Assembly: GCA_003353945.1 (NCBI GenBank) | Contig: PIVM01000004.1 | Location: forward strand, 55,166 to 119,165 | DNA length: 64,000 nt | Source of the DNA: Gammaproteobacteria bacterium | Lineage (GTDB): Bacteria; Pseudomonadota; Gammaproteobacteria; Pseudomonadales; PIVM01 | Reading direction: 5' to 3' | Shown here: piece after piece, positions 1 to 9,380 of the stretch | How positions within the stretch are numbered: position 1 is the stretch's first letter | Layout of the letters: each line of letters starts with the position of its first letter | Position numbers and translations under genes: made by a program | Notes under the pieces: generated by a model | Told to the model about the DNA's origin: nothing | Databases searched by the model: none | What the model saw: the letters and a program-made list of their open reading frames with translations, nothing else

Positions 1-975
1 GGTCGGCTAGCGCTAATAATTGCGCTACTTGTGCTGTTACTTATGTTTCCGCTAGCTTGGTATTTTAGCGCCGAGCCGGAGTTATTTTCGGTGATTGATA
101 ATGCGCGCCGCTTGTCTGCTGTTAATCAGCAGGATGTTGTAGTTGGTTCACACACAACAGCCACCTTGATTACGATTGCTGATACCTTGCTTAAAAAGAA
201 CGGTGGTTTTCTTAGTAACGATATCTTGCCTCCCATGGTGTTACTGGACAATATTCCTGCCTGGGAGTTTGGCGTGTTAGTTCAGGTTCGGGATTTGTCG
301 CGAGCTTTGCGTGATATGATGAGCCGCTCACAGTCTCAATCAACGGAAGATACTGATCTGATGCGTGCCGAATCGCGGTTTAATATTGCGCCTAGCAACT
401 GGATGGTCCCAGCAGCAGAATCAGAATACAAGGCTGGAATTAACTATCTGAAATCCTACCTGAAGCGCTTGGCTGATGAGGATAAATCAGACGCGCAATT
501 TTATGCTCGTGCCGATAATTTACGTTATTGGTTGGGTACGGCAAATTCTCGTCTCGGCAGTCTATCCAAACGTTTGGGGGCGAGTGTTGGGCAGCAAAGG
601 CGAAATATCGATTTGGCCGGTGATAGTGCAGCGACTCAGTCTACACCTGCGCCGACGGAAATTGCCGTTAAAACTCCCTGGATGAAAATTGATGATGTGT
701 TTTACGAGGCGCGTGGAGCTTGTTGGGCGCTTATTCACATTTTAAAGGCAGTGGATCAAGACTTTGCTGATGTGCTACAGAAAAAGAATGCTCGAGAGAG
801 TCTACAGCAGATTATTCGGGAACTGGAGGCAACACAGCAGGCAGTGTATAGCCCGATTGTTCTCAATGGTAGTGGATTTGGTGTGCTAGCGAACCATTCT
901 TTGGTTATGGCTTCCTATATTTCCAGAGCCAACGCAGCGTTGATTGATCTGCGTGATTTATTGTCCAAAGGCTAA
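1..975 (+). CDS. DUF2333 family inner-membrane protein, 5' partial
   Basis: The reading frame is open from the first base of the window and a hydrophobic segment (ALLVLLLMFPLAWYF) is already under way, so the true start lies upstream. The GTG at 31 is inside this membrane helix and is unlikely to be the start. The rest is a long soluble, helical domain with the character of the DUF2333 proteins of pseudomonads and relatives: one N-terminal anchor, an IDNARRLSAV-like region after it, and conserved W and R positions. Function is unknown in the family. It probably sits in the inner membrane with its bulk in the periplasm. A YajG-like lipoprotein follows on the same strand after a repeat-containing gap. 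The family call rests on recognition, without an alignment. Confidence 0.8.
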   Translation, partial: GRLALIIALLVLLLMFPLAWYFSAEPELFSVIDNARRLSAVNQQDVVVGSHTTATLITIADTLLKKNGGFLSNDILPPMVLLDNIPAWEFGVLVQVRDLSRALRDMMSRSQSQSTEDTDLMRAESRFNIAPSNWMVPAAESEYKAGINYLKSYLKRLADEDKSDAQFYARADNLRYWLGTANSRLGSLSKRLGASVGQQRRNIDLAGDSAATQSTPAPTEIAVKTPWMKIDDVFYEARGACWALIHILKAVDQDFADVLQKKNARESLQQIIRELEATQQAVYSPIVLNGSGFGVLANHSLVMASYISRANAALIDLRDLLSKG

Positions 976-985
976 TACCATAAAA

Positions 986-1048
986 ATAAGGAGTTTGAAA
1001 ATAAGGGTCTTGGAAATAAGGGGCTTGGAAATAATAGTTGTTTTGGAA
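986..1048 (+). repeat. Tandem 15-bp repeats between two envelope genes
   Basis: Three consecutive 15-bp units (ATAAGGAGTTTGAAA, ATAAGGGTCTTGGAA, ATAAGGGGCTTGGAA) are followed by an 18-bp variant ending in TTGGAA. They fill the gap between the DUF2333 gene and the YajG-like lipoprotein gene. The units contain AAGG/AAGGGG tracts but none is well placed for the next start codon. No gene is visible here. Confidence 0.75.
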
Positions 1049-1117
1049 ATTCAAATTGGTAGTTAAATGGGTCAAAATAAAATAAATACTGCATTGGTTT
1101 TATTAGGAGGAACTAAA

Positions 1118-1690
1118 GTGCTGCGTTATGTGTTAGTGGTCTTGCTGTGCTGGATTGTTGTCGGTTGTGCCTTTAGCCCGCAAATTGTCACTGTGACGCC
1201 AGTCATCAAAGTGGAGAAGCATGCCGGTATGGGCATGGGGCGGGCTATTAGTATACAAGTCAAGGATAGACGTGAACGTAATTCGCTGGGTACTTTGGGT
1301 GGCGTCTATGGCGAGAGCAGTACAATAACACTGGGCAATAATATAGAAAAGTCAGTCGTTGCAAGTGTCAGTGGTGCTCTGGTGCAAATGGGGTATGTGC
1401 TCGACGGAGCTGATCCTGGCGCTTTACAGTTAATTATTTACATTGACGAACTGGTTTATTCCAGCCCTGAAGTGGTTTATTCAAACAAAGTTGATATGAA
1501 AGCCAGTTTGAGTGTTGAGGTGATCTCTTCTGGGCGAAAATTTTCCACGGCGTATCGCACCAAATCAGAAAAGCGTTTTGCCATGCATCCCAATGCGAAA
1601 ACCAATCAGCAATTGATCAGCCAATTGGTATCGGATACCTTGCAGCGCATGTTTGATGACTTGGGTTTCCTTGGTTTTATTTCGTCTTGA
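1118..1690 (+). CDS. YajG-like outer-membrane lipoprotein
   Basis: I choose the GTG at 1118 rather than the in-frame ATG at 1067. A strong AGGAGG sits 7 bases upstream of the GTG (1105-1110), and this start gives an ideal lipoprotein signal, MLRYVLVVLLCWIVVGC, with lipobox VVGC. The mature domain (about 170 residues) resembles YajG: an early strand after the Cys (TVTPVIKV), ISIQVKDRRERNSLG and a later LQLIIYIDELVY segment. YajG-family lipoproteins are of unknown function. The last residues after lipidation (AFSP) lack Asp at +2, so outer-membrane targeting is expected. It lies downstream of the DUF2333 gene and converges on the pentapeptide gene. Confidence 0.8.
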   Translation: MLRYVLVVLLCWIVVGCAFSPQIVTVTPVIKVEKHAGMGMGRAISIQVKDRRERNSLGTLGGVYGESSTITLGNNIEKSVVASVSGALVQMGYVLDGADPGALQLIIYIDELVYSSPEVVYSNKVDMKASLSVEVISSGRKFSTAYRTKSEKRFAMHPNAKTNQQLISQLVSDTLQRMFDDLGFLGFISS

Positions 1691-1726
1691 GGGCGGTTTA
1701 GGGGTTCGCTGTCAGTGAATGTGTCA

Positions 1727-2074
1727 TTATGCGTCGTAACGTAGGCGGGTGCCCAGTTTGACTGACATGCGAATTTCTTCGGCCCGCAGTTCCTTAGGGA
1801 ACAAGCAGCCGGATAGCTTTGCTTCAGCCAGGCTGGCACCTTCCAGGTTTGTATTGCTAAAATCGAGGCCTCGCAAGTCTGCACCTCTAAAGTAGGCGTT
1901 GCGAAGGTCCAATCCGTCGACATCCATTTCCCGTAGGTCTAGGCCTCGATAGTTTTTACCTGTTAAAACGCTGGTGTCAGAGGAGGTTTTTTGCTTATTA
2001 AACTCCGCTATGTTCTCTTCGCGTAACAAAACGTATAGGGGGTCATCGCTGATTTCAGGCCACATGTTTGGCAT
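1727..2074 (-). CDS. Pentapeptide-repeat protein, about 115 aa
   Basis: The centre of the protein (about residues 42-90) reads as roughly ten pentapeptides of the A(D/N)LXX type, for example LDLRE, LDLRN, ADLRG, TNLEG and ASLAE. This predicts a short right-handed quadrilateral beta-helix. The N-terminal 40 residues and the C-terminal 25 residues are outside the repeat. Function is not predictable: known pentapeptide proteins include DNA-gyrase-protecting mimics, but this one is much shorter than Qnr. The first ATG is only one base from a GAGG, so the second ATG (start 2065) may be the real start. It lies 78 bp downstream of the MinD/FleN-like gene on the same strand and may be cotranscribed with it. 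Confidence 0.75.
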   Translation of the reverse strand: MPNMWPEISDDPLYVLLREENIAEFNKQKTSSDTSVLTGKNYRGLDLREMDVDGLDLRNAYFRGADLRGLDFSNTNLEGASLAEAKLSGCLFPKELRAEEIRMSVKLGTRLRYDA

Positions 2075-2152
2075 GCCTCGCAGTTCTTAAGTTGATTTGA
2101 TTGTACAAGTATAGAGAGATTTCTACTGGTTTGGCGAGTCGTTGGGCAGAAG

Positions 2153-3619
2153 TTACTTTTGTAAAAGTAGTGAACTTAAAAATTGCTCAACTGATAGTGT
2201 GGGATTACGTGATTGCAGATTCTGGAGTAATGTGTCCTGGGAGCCAAAACGGACGTCATCATAACAGTCCCCATTAACCCTATTTATGTTATTGATATAG
2301 GCATTAGCGCTGTCGTCATGTTGGCGTATGATTAACGCAGCTTTTTGAGATGGATTACCTGATTCTGCTGTTGTTATGGCAGATGTTTCGGCTGAGGTGG
2401 CTTCAGATTCTTGCTTATTTTCTGCAGGTGTATGTTGTCGTTGCAGCACTTGGTGCAATTTATCTCCCAGATCATGCCATTCACCTCTGTGTTGACCCTG
2501 TGTTACCGTCATTGTACGTTCCAATAACATTTTTGGGCTAATCGGCAGCTGATGAAATCGGGCGATGTAGTCTTCAGTTAATTGTTTGATCAACGCTTCC
2601 AATTGGCTCTGGGAATATTGTTGAGAGTCAAATGGGGCGATGTCTGCAGCCGAGGGTAAGCGAGAGCGCTGGGGTTGTTTTTCTTCCTTGCTGTTGCTGG
2701 TTTTGGAGGTAGGCACAGGATTACTATCGCTGTTATCGAGTTTGACGTCATTCTGTTTAGCTAAATGGCGGGTGGGTTTTTCAGAACCGAGTTGTTCCCA
2801 ATATTCACTAAAGCTGAGTTTATTCTCTTGACCGGGCCATTGCCGCTCAACACTTTCTGCTAGACGGCTGAAGCAACGACTTGTTGGGTCAGAATTGGGA
2901 TAAAGTGCAACGGGGTGTTGAAGCGATACGGCAGCCTTCATGCTGTCATCTTCGGGTAAAAAGCTGAGGTATTTTAAATCCAGCTCCAAATATTTTCTGC
3001 TGGCTCTTGTCAGCCTCTGGAACACTTTCCGAGCCTGGTCCGCATCGCGGCATCGATTGATAATCACCTGAATAGGCTGAGTGTGTCCTTGGCGCTTAAG
3101 GACTTTGATTAATGAAAAGGCATCGGTTAGTGACGTGGGTTCTGGAGTGACCACGACTACGGCAAGATGGCTGGCGCGGATAAAATGTAATACGCTCTGA
3201 GCGATTCCGGCTGCAGTATCTATCAATATATAGTCGAAATGTGATTCTAGTTTTGATAGTGCATCGAACAGTTTCACTTGTTGTTCGGTTGACAGGTTGG
3301 CACATTCGCTGATTCCACTGGCTCCCGGAATCACTCGAATATCATGAGCAGCTGGCAGCAGAATATCACTGATCTGCTTTTCGCCTCTGATAACGTGTTC
3401 AATGGTGTAATCTGGACTGATGTTCAGCATGATATTGATATTTGCCAAGCCGGTGTCTGCATCAAAAATGCAGACTTTACGCCCCTGTTTGGCCAGTGAG
3501 ATTGCCAGGTTCACGGTTATACTGGATTTTCCAACGCCACCTTTTCCACTGGTGATGGCCATGCTTCGGGCTTTGCGTTGAATTCGGAGGTGAGTTTTAG
3601 CGGGTAAAGCGTTGTCCAT
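2153..3619 (-). CDS. MinD/FleN-like P-loop ATPase with long C-terminal extension
   Basis: Residues about 18-270 form a ParA/MinD-type ATPase. The deviant Walker A motif is TSGKGGVGKSS, followed by FDADTGLANINIML and then LIDTAAGIAQSV. This is the layout of FleN/MotR flagellar-number ATPases and other MinD relatives, which cycle between ATP-bound dimers and monomers at the membrane or pole. The C-terminal part of about 210 residues is unusual. It is rich in S, Q and E, looks disordered in its first part (residues about 285-325), and ends in a compact segment with LLQNLQSRNPTLSV. No flagellar genes are nearby, so the cargo or partner is unknown. The gene is divergent from the HDOD histidine-kinase operon, with 247 bp between them. 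Confidence 0.8.
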   Translation of the reverse strand: MDNALPAKTHLRIQRKARSMAITSGKGGVGKSSITVNLAISLAKQGRKVCIFDADTGLANINIMLNISPDYTIEHVIRGEKQISDILLPAAHDIRVIPGASGISECANLSTEQQVKLFDALSKLESHFDYILIDTAAGIAQSVLHFIRASHLAVVVVTPEPTSLTDAFSLIKVLKRQGHTQPIQVIINRCRDADQARKVFQRLTRASRKYLELDLKYLSFLPEDDSMKAAVSLQHPVALYPNSDPTSRCFSRLAESVERQWPGQENKLSFSEYWEQLGSEKPTRHLAKQNDVKLDNSDSNPVPTSKTSNSKEEKQPQRSRLPSAADIAPFDSQQYSQSQLEALIKQLTEDYIARFHQLPISPKMLLERTMTVTQGQHRGEWHDLGDKLHQVLQRQHTPAENKQESEATSAETSAITTAESGNPSQKAALIIRQHDDSANAYINNINRVNGDCYDDVRFGSQDTLLQNLQSRNPTLSVEQFLSSLLLQK

Positions 3620-3866
3620 GATGTTATAGTTCTCAGTCAGCAGGTTATATCTATAACTGCAGGGAATTTGGCTTAATATGAAGGCCGGTTTAGAAAAAAA
3701 CTATTATCCAGCGCACATTGTGCGTCAATATACCATGAATTTGCATGAAATTAAGTTGGTTGTTTGATGCTCAGAAATAGATGTGTTTAGATGGGGTTGT
3801 TTGGTAGTCAAAAAATAATAATAACGAGCGCTAGCGCTACTGCTGTATCGCGTTGAGGTCGTTTGG
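3620..3866. promoter_or_regulatory. Divergent promoter region, MinD-like gene / kinase operon
   Basis: This 247-bp AT-rich gap separates two divergent genes and must hold both promoters. I see a GCGCTAGCGCTA near-palindrome around 3829-3840 just before the kinase gene. No confident sigma-70 hexamer pair stands out. Confidence 0.4.
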
Positions 3867-5981
3867 ATGGGATACGACATTCTTTGGGGTGAAACACTGC
3901 CATGTATGCCGCAGGTGCTGCAGCGTACCCTCGGTGCGTGCCTGAAAGAACCAGCTGATATCAGCCAGATTATTCATTGGGTAAAACAAGATGCGGTCAT
4001 TTTATCCTATGTCATGAACGCCTGTTATCAGGATGCAAAAGCTAATTCATCACCTGTTGAAACGCTCGATCAGTATTTGCAGCACAAAGGGATTGATGAT
4101 TTTCGTGCACAACTTTTACAATTTGCGACTCGACAAATCAGCCTGCGTTTTACTGAAACGGATTGGCAGCAATTCAAACAGCAGTGGACAAGATCTGTAT
4201 ACAGTGCCCGAATTGCCAAATCATTGGCTATATTGATTAGTTACGAAAGGCCAGACGATTGTTATCAAGCCGCTTTGTTACAGGATGTTGGGCAGCTCAT
4301 TCAAAATAATCGTTACCACGATATTTATCAATCCGTGTTACAAGCCGCTCATGATGATCGGGGACTTATACAGCTGGAGCGGGAGCGGCTGGCCGATGAC
4401 CATTGTAATCTTGCCGGGCAAAGCCTGGATGAGAATGCATGGCCTGTAGAAATCTCTGATGCCATCCGCTTTCATCATGAACCTTTAGACGATATTCGTG
4501 ATGCACAAACTATTGTCAAAATCGTTAATATTGCCAGCCTATTAAGTGCTGATTTGCCCAAAGAATCATCTGCTGTATTCGATGTTGTTGCGACTATTCT
4601 CGGAATTCAGAGTCCCTTGCTGCAAGAGCTGTTGGTTCAATTGAACAATGAAGTGACACAGTTAATGACGGACTTACAGCTGGCTCCCATGCAGGAGGAA
4701 ACAAGCGAACTGCATACGGATTGGCAGCAAGAGTTGAAGTCGCAGCAACAGTTGGCACAATGCATTGCTGATCATATGCGGTATCAGGAAATTGTTAATC
4801 AGCTGCTGGCCGTCAATAACGAAACCCAATTGCAGCAGCAATGGTTGCAGGGATTGTGCGATTTATATCAGTGCAATAAAGGGCTTTTGTTCGTTCTGCA
4901 AAGTGAACACAATTGTCTTGAGTGTATTCCTCCAGACGAACAGCAGGTGCGGTTTTCCATTGCTGCTGAAGCAGGGCGCAGTCTGGTGAGTGATTGCTAT
5001 TGTAAGGCAACGCGGTTGTCCTATGTTGCAGATCAGCCGACTGAACATCATTTGTCTGTCGTTGATCGCCAGATACTGCGCTATCTAGGAAGTGAATCTG
5101 TTCGTTATATTCCACTATTAATTCAGGGGATTTGTATCGCTGTTGCGGTCATGCCGGTAGAGCACAGAGTATCGTCTCGTCCGGTACAGGCTTCGTTGGC
5201 AGAATTGGCGGAGGAAAGTAATCAATTATCGTCTTTTGCCAGCAGTCTTTCGGCAAAAATCCCCATAATAAGACAGCGTTTGGCTAATACAACACAGCAT
5301 CGGCAGATTTTGCAGCAGCAATTTCAGCAGCGTATTCGAGAGGCCTTACATGAAATCAATAATCCGCTAACTATCGTCAGCAATTATCTGCACACCATTC
5401 GCTTTAAGAGACCGGAAGATGAGGAGGTGCAGGAGGATGTGGAAAAAATTACTCAGGAGTTGCAGCGTGCATCCACTTTGCTGGAAAAATTAAAAACACC
5501 TGTCGAGCAGGCTAGTGATGAGAAGGAGCCAAGAGAAGATCTTGTGCAGATCGTCAATATAACTACGGATTTGATTGAGCGTAGTTTGTTGTCAAATCGA
5601 GATATAACCCTGCAGGTGGATTGTGACACCGCATTGTCAGGCGCTCAAATACCCCAGCTACCTTTACAGCAGATTTTAACCAATTTGTTAAAAAATGCTG
5701 CCGAAGCGCTACCGCCCGGTGGTAAGATACGCATCGGCGTCAAATCTGTCTGCAGTGGAGAGATCAAGAATTGCGCAATGCTTGAGGTCAGCGATGATGG
5801 CCCGGGATTGCCTGAAAAAGTGAAAAAGAACCTGTTTCAACAGGTGGCTTCCAGCAAGCCGGGACATGCTGGATTGGGATTGCAAATAGTCAAGCAGTTG
5901 GTTGATGAGCTGCAAGGTATGGTGTTTTGTCGTAGTTCTAGTGCAGGGACGCATTTTCAGATTATATTACCATTAAATTAG
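3867..5981 (+). CDS. HDOD-GAF sensor histidine kinase
   Basis: This 704-residue protein combines an HDOD domain (about 15-230), a GAF-like region (about 310-460) and a histidine-kinase core. The H-box is at about residue 495 (HEINNPLTIVSNYL). The N box is NLLKNAAEAL (about 607), followed by DDGPGLP and GLGLQIVKQLV. No transmembrane segment is apparent, so it should be cytoplasmic. HDOD domains are HD-related but usually lack metal-dependent hydrolase activity and act as signalling scaffolds. The start is supported by GAGG at 3855-3858, 8 bases before the ATG. The response-regulator gene begins 31 bp downstream, so the two genes probably form a cognate pair that controls c-di-GMP. Its signal is unknown. 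Confidence 0.88.
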   Translation: MGYDILWGETLPCMPQVLQRTLGACLKEPADISQIIHWVKQDAVILSYVMNACYQDAKANSSPVETLDQYLQHKGIDDFRAQLLQFATRQISLRFTETDWQQFKQQWTRSVYSARIAKSLAILISYERPDDCYQAALLQDVGQLIQNNRYHDIYQSVLQAAHDDRGLIQLERERLADDHCNLAGQSLDENAWPVEISDAIRFHHEPLDDIRDAQTIVKIVNIASLLSADLPKESSAVFDVVATILGIQSPLLQELLVQLNNEVTQLMTDLQLAPMQEETSELHTDWQQELKSQQQLAQCIADHMRYQEIVNQLLAVNNETQLQQQWLQGLCDLYQCNKGLLFVLQSEHNCLECIPPDEQQVRFSIAAEAGRSLVSDCYCKATRLSYVADQPTEHHLSVVDRQILRYLGSESVRYIPLLIQGICIAVAVMPVEHRVSSRPVQASLAELAEESNQLSSFASSLSAKIPIIRQRLANTTQHRQILQQQFQQRIREALHEINNPLTIVSNYLHTIRFKRPEDEEVQEDVEKITQELQRASTLLEKLKTPVEQASDEKEPREDLVQIVNITTDLIERSLLSNRDITLQVDCDTALSGAQIPQLPLQQILTNLLKNAAEALPPGGKIRIGVKSVCSGEIKNCAMLEVSDDGPGLPEKVKKNLFQQVASSKPGHAGLGLQIVKQLVDELQGMVFCRSSSAGTHFQIILPLN

Positions 5982-6012
5982 CAGCCTAATAATTAATAAA
6001 GTTGAAAACCGA

Positions 6013-8190
6013 ATGGGTGAAACCATGGCTGAAATGCGCAACACGCGGCAGATGGGTGAGACAATTGATGGTGTCCACATTCTGATTGTGGATGACGAAT
6101 TGCACATGTTAAAAAGCCTTAAAGCTGTGATGCAGCATTATGGCTTTGAAGTGGATACTGCACTGGGTGGACAAGCTGCAATCGAAAAGCTGACAGCATC
6201 ACACTATCATATTTTGTTGTTGGATCTGAAAATGCCCGGTGTGGATGGTCACGCTGTGATGGAATACATGAGAGAACGACAAATGGATACCTTAACCATT
6301 GTCGTTAGTGGTGAAACATCTTATCGGGAGATGAGCAGGGCATTACGCAATGGTGGTTATGATTACCTGAAAAAACCCTATGCGCCGGAAGAGTTAATCG
6401 CGACGGTTAATAATGCGATTCGAAAATGCCGATTGGAATCTTCCAATAAGCTGATGCAGCATAAACTTCAGCAATCAGAACAGTTGCATCGATTTATCGT
6501 TAACAACAGCCCTGATATCATATTTATGTTGGATGAAGAGGGCCGTTTCAGTTTCATCAATTCCAAGGTGGAGCGCTTGCTGAGTGTTAGCATTGAGGAG
6601 CTATCAGGTCAGCATATTTCCAATATTATTGATAATGAAGATGTTGAGCGTGCCAATTTCTTTTTCAAGCATATCGATTTTCAAAGTGACATGGCTCGAA
6701 GTATTGAGTTGGCGTTAAAAAACCGCACCAATCTAAAGAGTAAGCGTTACTTTGAACTGTCTGTTTGGCCAGTTAATGAAGAGGGGAACGATGTGCCGCC
6801 AGCTGGCACCAAGCGATTCCGACTTTATGGGACTGCGCGTGATGTTACCGAGCGTCGTGAGGCAGAAGCCTTTATTAATTTTCAAGCCTATCATGATTTG
6901 CTTACTCGCTTGCCTAATCGTGCTTTGTTTAAAGACAGATTGAATATGGCAGTGGAGCAGGCCAAGCGCAATAAAACCCGGCTTGCAATCATGTTTCTCG
7001 ATTTGGATCGATTCAAAATAGTCAATGATTCGCTGGGGCACAGTGTTGGTGATCGTCTTTTGCAGGCTGTCAGTTTGCGTCTTACCCGCTGTTTGCGCCG
7101 AGGCGATACCTTGTCACGTTTTGGCGGAGATGAATTTACTTTATTGTTGCCTGAAGTGACTGATGAACGTGCTACCGAAGGTATTGCACAAAAAATAATT
7201 AAGGCACTAAAACAACCTTTTCGACTGGGTGAGCATGAAATATATGTCGGCGTCAGTATTGGTATTGTGATGTACCCGGGCGGTGGTGCGGATATCGATT
7301 CGTTGATACAAAATGCCGATATAGCGATGTACCAGGTGAAGGATTCTGGCAAAGACAGTTATGCGTTTTATCAACCAGAAATGAATGCAGCAACCGCCAA
7401 TCGACTGCATTTTGAGCGTGATATCCGTCGTGCTTTGGAAAACGATGAGTTTATAGTGCACTATCAGCCGCAGATAGATGCCAGCACCGGAAAAGTTTCT
7501 GGTGTTGAGGCGCTGATACGATGGCAGCATCCGACGCGCGGTTTTATCATGCCGGCTGATTTTATACCCATTGCAGAGGAAACTCGCCTTATTATGGATA
7601 TTGATCAGTGGATATTGCGACATGCTTGTAGAGATTTGAAGTCCTGGTATGAGGCTGGATTGCCCAAGGTGCAGTTAGCGGTCAATTTCTCTCCCCTGCT
7701 TGTGGAGCAAAGTGATTTTGTTGAAATGTTGATTGCGACGTTGGATGAGTTCGATATTCCCAGGGATAAATTTGAATTGGAAATCACAGAGAATGTGATT
7801 CTCAGTGACTTGGAGCATATTGTTGAAAAATTAGTGCGTTTGAATAATGAAGGTATCACTATCGCTATTGATGATTTTGGCACGGGCTACTCTTCGCTGA
7901 GTTATTTGCAGAAATTTCCCATTAATACTTTGAAAATCGATCAGAGTTTTGTGCAGAATATCAAGACTGAGTTTGATGAAGTGTGTATCGTCAATGCGAT
8001 TGTGTCGATGGCGCATGGTTTGAAACTGAATATTGTTGCTGAGGGCGTTGAGACGGAATGTCAATTAAACTATTTGCGGGGATTAGGTTGTCATCAGTTT
8101 CAGGGTTATCTTTTCGGTCGGGCGGTGCCTGCTGCAGAGATGGAACGCAATTTTCGCAGTAATAAGGTGGTTAGTTTGGAGCCCATGTAA
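6013..8190 (+). CDS. Response regulator REC-PAS-GGDEF-EAL, c-di-GMP turnover
   Basis: The domains in order are a receiver (about 19-135; phospho-acceptor Asp in LLLDLKMPG and Lys in YLKKPY), PAS (about 155-275), GGDEF (motif near 371) and EAL (motif near 499). The GGDEF site is intact (RFGGDEF) and carries an inhibitory I-site RxxD (RRGD) five residues before it. The EAL site is also intact: EALIRW, DDFGTG, LKIDQSF and AEGVE. Both diguanylate cyclase and phosphodiesterase activities are therefore possible; the in-vivo direction cannot be read from sequence. The upstream histidine kinase is the likely phosphodonor. The ATG at 6013 has a weak ribosome site, and ATG 6025 is an alternative start preceded by GGGTGA. 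Confidence 0.92.
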   Translation: MGETMAEMRNTRQMGETIDGVHILIVDDELHMLKSLKAVMQHYGFEVDTALGGQAAIEKLTASHYHILLLDLKMPGVDGHAVMEYMRERQMDTLTIVVSGETSYREMSRALRNGGYDYLKKPYAPEELIATVNNAIRKCRLESSNKLMQHKLQQSEQLHRFIVNNSPDIIFMLDEEGRFSFINSKVERLLSVSIEELSGQHISNIIDNEDVERANFFFKHIDFQSDMARSIELALKNRTNLKSKRYFELSVWPVNEEGNDVPPAGTKRFRLYGTARDVTERREAEAFINFQAYHDLLTRLPNRALFKDRLNMAVEQAKRNKTRLAIMFLDLDRFKIVNDSLGHSVGDRLLQAVSLRLTRCLRRGDTLSRFGGDEFTLLLPEVTDERATEGIAQKIIKALKQPFRLGEHEIYVGVSIGIVMYPGGGADIDSLIQNADIAMYQVKDSGKDSYAFYQPEMNAATANRLHFERDIRRALENDEFIVHYQPQIDASTGKVSGVEALIRWQHPTRGFIMPADFIPIAEETRLIMDIDQWILRHACRDLKSWYEAGLPKVQLAVNFSPLLVEQSDFVEMLIATLDEFDIPRDKFELEITENVILSDLEHIVEKLVRLNNEGITIAIDDFGTGYSSLSYLQKFPINTLKIDQSFVQNIKTEFDEVCIVNAIVSMAHGLKLNIVAEGVETECQLNYLRGLGCHQFQGYLFGRAVPAAEMERNFRSNKVVSLEPM

Positions 8191-8218
8191 GGGCCACGAA
8201 AACAAGAAATTTTCCGAG

Positions 8219-8250
8219 GCCCAAGCCTGCTTTTTAGTGGGCTTTTTTTA
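8219..8250 (+). terminator. Rho-independent terminator after the GGDEF-EAL gene
   Basis: A short hairpin (AAGCC ... GGGCTT, with an alternative GCCC/GGGC pairing) is followed directly by a run of T on the + strand. It lies between the convergent ends of the response-regulator gene and the PfkB kinase gene. Confidence 0.6.
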
Positions 8251-8253
8251 ACA

Positions 8254-9252
8254 TCAGGACAGGACTGTCTCGAGTATTTCCTTATGTTTGTCGGCGGCCA
8301 GACGCGGACCAAAACTGGATACGACAGTAGCGGCAGCAAGACTGGCAAGTTTGCCTGCTGTTGGGAAATCATGTCCCTGACTGATCGCATACAAAAAGGC
8401 ACCGGCAAACATGTCTCCAGCTCCGTTAGTGTCAATGGCTTTGACTTTGCAGGGGTCAATATTGGTTAGCTGCGAGCCATCCCAGACAATCGCACCGCGA
8501 GCACCGAGTGTGATGGCGAACGTGTTGGCGATGGATTTGATTTTTTCCACGGCTGTATCCAAATCATTTGTCTGGGCCCATCCCAACGCCTCGTCTTCAT
8601 TGCAGAACAATAAATCTACGCCTTCACCGATCATTTCCGCCAGGCCGTCTCTGAAAAATTCGACCATGCCTGGATCAGACAAGCTGATGGCTGTTTTTAC
8701 TCCATGCTGTTTTGCATATTCTGTTGCTTTGATTGCCGCTTGGCGACCCGTAGGTGAGGTAACGAGATAACCTTCAAAATAGAGGTATTTTGATTGTTTT
8801 AAGGCATCAAGGTTGAGTTCTTTGGGGCAGAGGGTTTCGCTGATGCCTAAAAAGGTATTCATAGTGCGTTCGGCGTCTGGCGTGATCATAACCAGGCATT
8901 TGCCGGTGATACCTTCTTCCTTTTCGCTGTGGAAATTTGAATCCACCCCTGCATTTCGTAAATCGTCCAGGTAAAAATGGCCGTTATCGTCATTGGCCAC
9001 CTTGCAGGAATAAAAGGCATTGCCGCCAAAATAACTGGTGGCAATAATGCTATTGGCCGCTGAACCACCGCTGGCCTTTTTGGAGGCAATCAGGTGGCCG
9101 CGTAATATGTCCATTAACTCGTGCTGACGTGGTTCATCAACCAGGGTCATCAGACCCTTGCCGATGCCAGAAGATTGCAGAAACTCGTCTTCTACTTCAA
9201 TTTCTGTATCAACCAGGGCGGCACCGATACCGTATACATCGTATTTCTTCAT
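8254..9252 (-). CDS. PfkB-family carbohydrate/nucleoside kinase
   Basis: This 332-residue ribokinase-fold protein phosphorylates a sugar or nucleoside with ATP. Diagnostic parts are the N-terminal YDVYGIGAALVDTE, the substrate-lid GGSAANSI (about 62) and the C-terminal DTNGAGDMFAGAF, whose Asp in GAGD is the catalytic base. The overall sequence is closest in feel to the adenosine-kinase-like PfkB proteins found in many gammaproteobacteria, but the substrate is not decidable by eye. Start MKKYDVYG is the natural one. It is convergent with the response regulator and divergent from mrcB. Confidence 0.85.
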   Translation of the reverse strand: MKKYDVYGIGAALVDTEIEVEDEFLQSSGIGKGLMTLVDEPRQHELMDILRGHLIASKKASGGSAANSIIATSYFGGNAFYSCKVANDDNGHFYLDDLRNAGVDSNFHSEKEEGITGKCLVMITPDAERTMNTFLGISETLCPKELNLDALKQSKYLYFEGYLVTSPTGRQAAIKATEYAKQHGVKTAISLSDPGMVEFFRDGLAEMIGEGVDLLFCNEDEALGWAQTNDLDTAVEKIKSIANTFAITLGARGAIVWDGSQLTNIDPCKVKAIDTNGAGDMFAGAFLYAISQGHDFPTAGKLASLAAATVVSSFGPRLAADKHKEILETVLS

Positions 9253-9380
9253 CGTTTGTTATCCAGAGCTGGCTAGTAAAAAAGGATCTATTATCGTGTT
9301 TATCGTGGGAATTGCAATGTGTCTATCAGCATGGCCTTATGTTACCCTCTGGCGCCTTGGAAATACGGGGCCTGCCAGCA

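Noticed and set aside
6891-7352. Long minus-strand open frame inside the GGDEF-EAL gene
   Set aside because: It is antisense to an intact, conserved GGDEF domain and its composition is Ser/Arg-rich, as antisense shadows usually are.
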